Source: Bdellovibrionota bacterium (GTDB lineage Bacteria; Bdellovibrionota; Bacteriovoracia; Bacteriovoracales; Bacteriovoracaceae). From it: a DNA stretch of 18,673 nucleotides. Where the stretch lies: NCBI GenBank assembly GCA_030836365.1, contig JAURQB010000214.1:1-18673 (forward strand), in the 5' to 3' direction. This document shows positions 13,836 to 18,673 of this stretch, piece by piece. A program made the position numbers and the translations under genes. Position 1 is the first letter of the stretch. Each line of letters starts with the position of its first letter. Below the pieces are notes generated by a model. The model made no database searches. It was not told the origin of the DNA and was given only the letters and a program-made list of their open reading frames with translations.

Positions 13836-14265
13836 CTTTTTCCTCGCCACCTTCTTCTCTGTCTTGGCCTAAAGAAAACATGTTAAACTTTCTACCGTCT
13901 GATTCGTAAATAAAATCTTCATCCCAAGGGTCTTTTGGCAATCGTCCACCTTCGATATACCCGCCTGGATTGTAGCGCTTGCACTCTTTTCCACCGGCCG
14001 GCTTTTCAATTAGTGCCTCTAACCCTTGCTCTGTTGAAGGGTAAGATCCACAATGACGACGGTATTCTTTTAGTCGGTCTGCCAAAGAAGACATTTGAAT
14101 TTTGGTCGACTCAACTTGACCTTCATGTAATTGGTCAAATATTTTTCCGGCAACAAAAGTACCAGCGCCAGCGAGAAGCGCTAGGGCGATTAGAATTTCG
14201 ATAAGGGAGAAGCCTTTTTGACCCGCAATTGTTTTAACACTATTTTTTGTAGAGTTCGATTCCAT
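13801..14265 (-). CDS. gspG: Type II secretion major pseudopilin GspG
   Basis: GspG is the main subunit of the periplasmic pseudopilus piston. The leader ends at G18 (GQKG then FSLIEILIALALLAG), with Glu +5 at E23. The family core YPSTEQGLEALIEKPAGG (75-92) and LPKDPWDEDFIYESDG (about 109-124) are clear. The C-terminal calcium-loop segment FSLGQDREEGGEEKDADI is also clear. It is 154 residues, normal length. Unusually, it has two cysteines, C72 and C95, flanking the conserved YPSTEQG loop; both would face the oxidising periplasm and could form a disulfide. The ATG has a good AGGAG 6-7 nt upstream. The last codons overlap the start of gspH. Confidence 0.95.
   Translation of the reverse strand: MESNSTKNSVKTIAGQKGFSLIEILIALALLAGAGTFVAGKIFDQLHEGQVESTKIQMSSLADRLKEYRRHCGSYPSTEQGLEALIEKPAGGKECKRYNPGGYIEGGRLPKDPWDEDFIYESDGRKFNMFSLGQDREEGGEEKDADIYLYEKKD
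13842..13845 (-). promoter_or_regulatory. Ribosome-binding site within gspG that decides the gspH start
   Basis: GAGG on the minus strand is followed 6 nt later by the ATG at 13835. The alternative gspH starts (GTG at 13850, ATG at 13817) have no comparable site at a suitable distance. Confidence 0.6.
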
Positions 14266-14331
14266 TTGAGCTCCTATGAGGTAAATTTTTTATAATTATA
14301 AATTAACAAAAAATAATCATTCGGTACAGCG
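14266..14331 (-). promoter_or_regulatory. gspF-gspG gap with possible promoter for the major pseudopilin
   Basis: This 66-bp AT-rich gap lies upstream of gspG. On the minus strand it contains a perfect TATAAT (14300-14295), about 30 bp before the gspG start, inside a 14-bp palindrome TTTATAATTATAAA (14289-14302). The -35 region (CGAATG) is poor. A separate promoter would make sense because GspG is needed in large excess over the other components. No stable terminator hairpin is seen. Confidence 0.28.
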
Positions 14332-15540
14332 TTATCTCATTGAATTAATTTCCATCAGAGGTGCGATAACAGAGAAAACAATAAAGCCAACAGCAAGGCC
14401 CATAAAAATCATCATAATTGGTTCAAGAGTTGAAGTAAGACCAGAGAGCTTACTTTCAACTTGATCTTGATAATTTTCAGCAATAATCTCAAGCATTGGC
14501 TCTAATTCTCCTGACTTCTCTCCAAGACTAATCATATGAGTAACCATGCTTGGAAATAACTGAGATTTTGCAAGAGGCCCAGCAAGGGATGCTCCTTCGC
14601 TTATACTTATTTTTGCATCTTCTACTGCATTTTGCATATGGACGTTGCCAATCAAGTTCTTGACAATTTTTAGGGATACTAAAATAGGAACTCCTGAATT
14701 GAGGAGTGTTGCTAAAGTTGAGCAAAAACGACTGACGTTAATCATCATTACCAGCTCGCCAGATAGAGGAAGCTTGAGTTGGAGTCGATGCCAGATTGAT
14801 TTACCTTTCAATGTATTTGTATATTTAATAAAGGCTATCCACATAAAAATGATAGCGACAATTAATGCCGGCCAATAGTTTCTAACTAAATCTGATATCC
14901 AAATACTAATTTGAGTTTGGATTGGAAGTTCTTTTCTCATCGACACAAATATCTTTGTGATTTTTGGGATAACAAAAGCAAAAATTATTCCCATCATGAC
15001 TGAACCAAATACCACCATGATAATGGGGTAGGTCATTGCCCCTTTTATTTTATTTTTTAGCTTCACTCTGGCTTCGGTAAAATCAGCAAGTCGATTAAGA
15101 ACCACGTCGAGTGTCCCTGAACTTTCGCCTGCTTCAACCATGTTAATATAAACATTATCAAATACTTTTGGATAATCACCGAGGGCATTTGCGAGGGAGG
15201 AGCCTTCATTAACTTTTTGTCTTACTTCTGCTAGGATAATTTTTAATTTCGGGTTATCTGATTGATCGACAAGCGCTTCAAGAGCCTCGACAATTTGAAT
15301 GCGTGCTTTAATCAACGTTGAGAGTTGCCTCGTCATCATAGAAAGATCATTAATGCTGACGTTATTTCCAAATGAGAATGATACGTTTGATTTTTGGCCA
15401 GACTTTTCTTCTTTTATATTAACGAGCATGATTCCGAGTGATCGAATTTTTTGCTTGGCCTGTACGACGCTTTCACCCTTTATTGATGCCTTTACCTCTT
15501 TGCCTGAAGAATCAATTCCTTTGTATTTATAAATAGGCAT
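14332..15540 (-). CDS. gspF: Type II secretion inner-membrane platform protein GspF
   Basis: GspF is the polytopic inner-membrane platform protein that sits over the GspE hexamer. At 402 residues it has normal length. It opens with the family start MPIYKYKGIDSSGKEVKASI. Two homologous cytoplasmic domains follow, each with the G-E-x-S-G-x-L motif: VEAGESSGTLDVVL (135-148) and LGEKSGELEPML (339-350). Three membrane segments are visible at about 169-191, 222-240 and 372-395. The domain-opening LSMMTRQLSTLIKA (66-79) is paired with SRFCSTLATLLNSG (270-283). The start ATG has AAGGA 8 nt upstream and lies 29 bp after the gspE stop. Confidence 0.95.
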   Translation of the reverse strand: MPIYKYKGIDSSGKEVKASIKGESVVQAKQKIRSLGIMLVNIKEEKSGQKSNVSFSFGNNVSINDLSMMTRQLSTLIKARIQIVEALEALVDQSDNPKLKIILAEVRQKVNEGSSLANALGDYPKVFDNVYINMVEAGESSGTLDVVLNRLADFTEARVKLKNKIKGAMTYPIIMVVFGSVMMGIIFAFVIPKITKIFVSMRKELPIQTQISIWISDLVRNYWPALIVAIIFMWIAFIKYTNTLKGKSIWHRLQLKLPLSGELVMMINVSRFCSTLATLLNSGVPILVSLKIVKNLIGNVHMQNAVEDAKISISEGASLAGPLAKSQLFPSMVTHMISLGEKSGELEPMLEIIAENYQDQVESKLSGLTSTLEPIMMIFMGLAVGFIVFSVIAPLMEINSMR

Positions 15541-15569
15541 CGGTTAAATCCTTTTTGAAATTCATTAAC

Positions 15570-17306
15570 TTATTCCAACATATCTTCTTCATCTTCATTA
15601 ACGACTCTCATCATTTCTTCAATTGATGTTATGCCGTCAAGGACTTTGTTGATGGCCGCTTGTCTAAGCGGGATCATGCCTTGAGAGATGGCAACTTTCT
15701 TTAGCTGATTACTGTCTGCTTTAGCAAGAATGAGGGGGCGAACTTCGTCAGAAATAACGAGAAGTTCTCCAATGCTTGTTCTACCTGCATATCCTCTAAA
15801 ATTACACTTTGGACAGCCTTCTGCACGATAAACTGTAATTCCTGTTGGAATTTCCTTTAAGTCGATAGCCTCTAGTTCAGCGTCATCAGGAGAGTAGGGA
15901 ACTTTACATTCGCTGCATAGTGTTTGCATTAATCTCTGAGCGAGAACTCCAACAAGAGAGGAGGCAATTAAGAATGGTTGTACGCCCATGTCAATAAGTC
16001 TGTTTGGCGCGGAAGATGCATCATTCGTGTGAATTGTTGATAAGACAAAGTGACCGGTTAACGATGCTTCTACTGCCATCGACGCCGTTTCGCCATCACG
16101 AGTTTCACCAACCATCACGACGTCAGGGTCTTGACGAACGATAGAGCGCAATGCTCGGGCAAACGTTAAATCAATTTTCGCATTAGTTTGAATTTGAGAT
16201 ACTCCTGGTATTTCATATTCAACTGGATCCTCAACAGTGATGATCATTTTATCAGGTGAATTTATTCGATCGATGACTGCAAATAGAGTTGTCGTTTTTC
16301 CTGAACCGGTTGGGCCGCAGACGTATAGAATGCCATGCTTTCTCTTACTTAGCTCATCTAGCTGATCGAGGGTTTTACCTTTATAACCTAGTTGCTCTAA
16401 CCTTAGAACTTTCCCTGATTTCTCTAAAACCCTCATAACAATTCGCTCTCCATTTTGAATAGGGACAGTTGAGAGCCTTATGTCAATATCTTTACCCGCC
16501 ATTTTAATTTTAATTCTTCCATCTTGGGGGAGTCTCTTCTCGGCAATATCCAGTTTGGCCATGACTTTGATACGTGATGACACGGCAGCTTGAGTTTTTA
16601 GGGGTTGCCGTAGAATTTCAGTCATAATTCCATTAATCCGAAAACGGTACATGACCTCTTTTTCATATGGCTCTATGTGTATATCTGAAGCACCTTCTTT
16701 AACGGCCCTAAATATAATACTATTAACAAATCGAATAACAGGGGCTTCATCAGCTCCTGCATCTAAAATATCGATAGGGCCATCTAAATCCAAATTTTCA
16801 TCGAATTCATCTTCCAGACTGTCGACAAGGTTACGATTTGCTTTTTCATAAACTTTATTAATGGCATCTGCAACGCGCAAAGGAGAAGAGACAGAAACGA
16901 TAACTTTTTTTCTGAACAACTCTTGAATATCGTTTAGGGTGTCAAAATTAAACGGGTCAGTCATGACTACGTAAACTTCTTCTCCTGTAATTTTCGTTGG
17001 TAGAATTTCGTGGTGTTTGGCGTAGTTGATTGGAAGGTCAACTGTGATATTTGGGTCAATTGCGTCTACGTTAATTTCTTTTAAGTAAGGAATGGCAACT
17101 TGGTTGCATACGACTCTAATTATATCATGTGGATGGATATAATTTTTTTTCAGTAATATCTCTCCAATTAATAAATCAGATTCTTTTTGAATTTCTAGTG
17201 CTTCTTTTAATTGAGTTTCTGTCAGTGAGGTATGCTTGAGAAGTAGCTCTCCAATTTTCTCTTTTTGTCGCTCAACTTTAATGAGCATTTGTTCGCTTAT
17301 TTTCAC
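15570..17306 (-). CDS. gspE: Type II secretion ATPase GspE
   Basis: GspE is the cytoplasmic hexameric ATPase that powers pseudopilus extension. At 578 residues it holds an N-terminal MshEN/N1E-type domain (about 13-150) with the IGELLLK and IGEILLK repeats, which docks on GspL. The catalytic domain has the N2E signature ASDIHIEPYE (206-215), Walker A GPTGSGKT (331-338), the Asp box with VEDPVEYEIPG (358-368), Walker B DVVMVGE (395-401), and the His box STIHTND (423-429). A C-terminal zinc module has C464-x-x-C467 and C498-x-x-C501. The end is acidic (EDEEDM). The start is GTG with AGAGGA upstream, 12 bp after gspD. No key residue is missing. Confidence 0.96.
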   Translation of the reverse strand: MKISEQMLIKVERQKEKIGELLLKHTSLTETQLKEALEIQKESDLLIGEILLKKNYIHPHDIIRVVCNQVAIPYLKEINVDAIDPNITVDLPINYAKHHEILPTKITGEEVYVVMTDPFNFDTLNDIQELFRKKVIVSVSSPLRVADAINKVYEKANRNLVDSLEDEFDENLDLDGPIDILDAGADEAPVIRFVNSIIFRAVKEGASDIHIEPYEKEVMYRFRINGIMTEILRQPLKTQAAVSSRIKVMAKLDIAEKRLPQDGRIKIKMAGKDIDIRLSTVPIQNGERIVMRVLEKSGKVLRLEQLGYKGKTLDQLDELSKRKHGILYVCGPTGSGKTTTLFAVIDRINSPDKMIITVEDPVEYEIPGVSQIQTNAKIDLTFARALRSIVRQDPDVVMVGETRDGETASMAVEASLTGHFVLSTIHTNDASSAPNRLIDMGVQPFLIASSLVGVLAQRLMQTLCSECKVPYSPDDAELEAIDLKEIPTGITVYRAEGCPKCNFRGYAGRTSIGELLVISDEVRPLILAKADSNQLKKVAISQGMIPLRQAAINKVLDGITSIEEMMRVVNEDEEDMLE

Positions 17307-17318
17307 CGCAATGTCCTC

Positions 17319-18673
17319 TTATTTCTTTTTAACACCTGACTTTCTCACTTTTACTTTTTGTGCAATTTGTGAGTAGTTTGGTGGTGATAATTTATTTTTA
17401 TTTTTCTCATTCTTAGCACTTTCAAACTCTTCTTCAAGAGAGAATTCTTCATCTAGTTCATCAAACTCTTTAAACTCATCTTTTTGTTGAATAGTTTGTT
17501 CATCAGTTTTGATATTTTCTACTTTATTATCCTCCTCAACATTATTGGGAGTTTCATCGACTGATTCAAAGTTACTCTCTGCTGAGCCTTCTGCTGTGTT
17601 CTGTCTTTTTATTGTTTGTGATGCCTTAAATTGGTTTGTATCAACGAGACTTCCTTTTTCTTGTAGGCTGGCTTTTTGGTACAACTGACTTGCTGATGCA
17701 CCGAATGGATCATCACTTAGTTCGGTGTAGCCCATGTGTTTTGCGCGTTGATTAAGGTTCGTTTTAATTCTGGCGCCTATTGATTTTTGATAAGAATCCA
17801 TGATCTGAGGGGTTAGAAAAAAGAGAAGGTTTACCTTGGACGTCTTCTTCGATCTATTTTTAAATAACCAGCCGAGTAGGGGAATATCTCCAAGCAGTGG
17901 TACTTTAGAAATACTTTCTGTCGTCTGATCCCTCATTAGACCACCCATCGCAATTGTATCTCTATCCCTAACAACAACAGTTGTGATGGCCGCTCTGTTA
18001 GTTGTGGCCAAGCCTCCTGCAGCTGATTGAGTGGCTTCAACTCTAAACTCCTCTATTTTTTGGTCAATTTTTAGTTTAACAAATCTTGTCACTTTATTAA
18101 TTTGAGGGGTAATTTTTAAAGAGAGCCCTGCTTTTTGTTGCCTTACTGATACTTGTGTTTGGTTATTTGCAATAGTTTGCTCTTGTACGGGAACAGACTC
18201 ACCAACTTCAAAGCTTGCTTCTGTATTATCTAGTGCAAGAATTTGTGGTGTGGCGAGAACATTTGTTGCAGAATTGTCTGCAATCGCAGTAATTAAGCCT
18301 GAGATATTATCAACTTTAACAGTACTCCCACCAACGTTTAACTCAACTTCTTTACCAGTTCCACCACCAATAAATAATCCGCCGAGAGAGGTAATATTGT
18401 TACTCAAAACGTTAATAAGGTCTTGTCCGCCAGTTCCTCCGGTAAAACCAGCTTTCTCGAGGTCTCCAGTACCATATGCACCAACTAAACTAACGCCAAA
18501 ACCGTTTCCTTTTGAAATTTGAGTTTCCATGATCATTCCTTCGACGTACACTTGGTCTCTAGGGATGTCTAACTTTTCAATAACGCTTTTTACCGTTAGC
18601 CAGTCAGTAGGTGATGCGGTGACAACAAGAGCATTATTTTCTTTATCCGAAGTAATTTTTACATCAGAATTAA
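17319..18673 (-). CDS. gspD: Type II secretion outer-membrane secretin GspD (C-terminal part)
   Basis: GspD forms the multimeric outer-membrane channel. The gene runs off the right edge, so only its C-terminal 450 or so residues are present. The frame is open without a break to the edge; an internal GTG at 18551 is not the start. The visible order is the end of an N3-type repeat (ALVVTASPTDWLTVKSVIEK then LDIPRDQVYVEGMI) and a Gly-rich loop. The secretin core follows, with ATPQILALDNTEASFEVGES and then the signature VPLLGDIPLLGWLFKNRSK, ending LLFFLTPQIM. After the core comes an unusually long polar tail of about 150 residues, acidic in its middle and Lys-rich at the end. It lies 12 bp before gspE; gspC is expected upstream, outside the window. 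Confidence 0.94.
   Translation of the reverse strand, partial: NSDVKITSDKENNALVVTASPTDWLTVKSVIEKLDIPRDQVYVEGMIMETQISKGNGFGVSLVGAYGTGDLEKAGFTGGTGGQDLINVLSNNITSLGGLFIGGGTGKEVELNVGGSTVKVDNISGLITAIADNSATNVLATPQILALDNTEASFEVGESVPVQEQTIANNQTQVSVRQQKAGLSLKITPQINKVTRFVKLKIDQKIEEFRVEATQSAAGGLATTNRAAITTVVVRDRDTIAMGGLMRDQTTESISKVPLLGDIPLLGWLFKNRSKKTSKVNLLFFLTPQIMDSYQKSIGARIKTNLNQRAKHMGYTELSDDPFGASASQLYQKASLQEKGSLVDTNQFKASQTIKRQNTAEGSAESNFESVDETPNNVEEDNKVENIKTDEQTIQQKDEFKEFDELDEEFSLEEEFESAKNEKNKNKLSPPNYSQIAQKVKVRKSGVKKK

Noticed and set aside
18551..18551. GTG at 18551 as the start of a short secretin gene
   Set aside because: The frame stays open to the window edge and the extra residues match the GspD N3-type domain, so this is an internal codon of a truncated gspD.
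6180..18673. Type IV pilus operon instead of T2SS
   Set aside because: GspG, E and F alone could suggest pili, but the full D-E-F-G-H-I-J-K-L-M-N order with GspK- and GspM-type proteins is specific to T2SS.

Overview
The window is AT-rich, densely packed bacterial chromosome. It holds parts or all of 18 protein genes, no RNA genes, no insertion sequences and no CRISPR array. The gene content fits a Gram-negative bacterium of the former delta-proteobacterial type. The main evidence is a full type II secretion (T2SS) operon that ends in a GspN of the kind seen in Bdellovibrionota and myxobacteria, together with IHF-alpha, low GC and many AAA/GAA/TTT codons. A Bacteriovorax/Halobacteriovorax-like predator lineage is my best guess, but this is inference from gene content and not a database match.

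Layout. (1) Positions 1-1473 (minus strand): the 5' end of argS (arginyl-tRNA synthetase, cut by the window edge), a GNAT acetyltransferase, and a secreted protein with a possible START/SRPBCC-like fold. (2) Positions 1559-6206 (plus strand): a two-gene type IIA topoisomerase module (ATPase/TOPRIM subunit and DNA-cleavage subunit, abutting with no spacer), then ihfA (nucleoid-bending protein) and a MerR-like regulator. This stretch reads as a chromosome-architecture cluster. (3) Positions 6180-18673 (minus strand): a T2SS operon transcribed right to left in the order gspD-E-F-G-H-I-J-K-L-M-N, followed by a polyprenyl synthase gene whose 3' end overlaps the 3' end of the merR-like gene. gspD runs off the right edge; gspC is expected just beyond it.

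How the genes work together. In the T2SS, GspD forms the outer-membrane secretin. GspE is the ATPase, anchored through GspL, GspM and GspF. GspG is the major pseudopilin, with GspH, I, J and K forming the pseudopilus tip. GspN is an accessory envelope protein. Every step from gspD to gspN is tightly spaced except F-G (66 bp) and K-L (90 bp).

Most unusual content. The topoisomerase cleavage subunit has eukaryotic Top2/T4-like motifs, lacks the C-terminal beta-pinwheel domain, and both subunits have Lys-rich tails. The prenyl synthase has altered substrate-binding motifs. GspK carries a strongly acidic insert and GspD a long charged tail. GspG has a cysteine pair. The MerR-like protein contains a 27-bp triplicated repeat.
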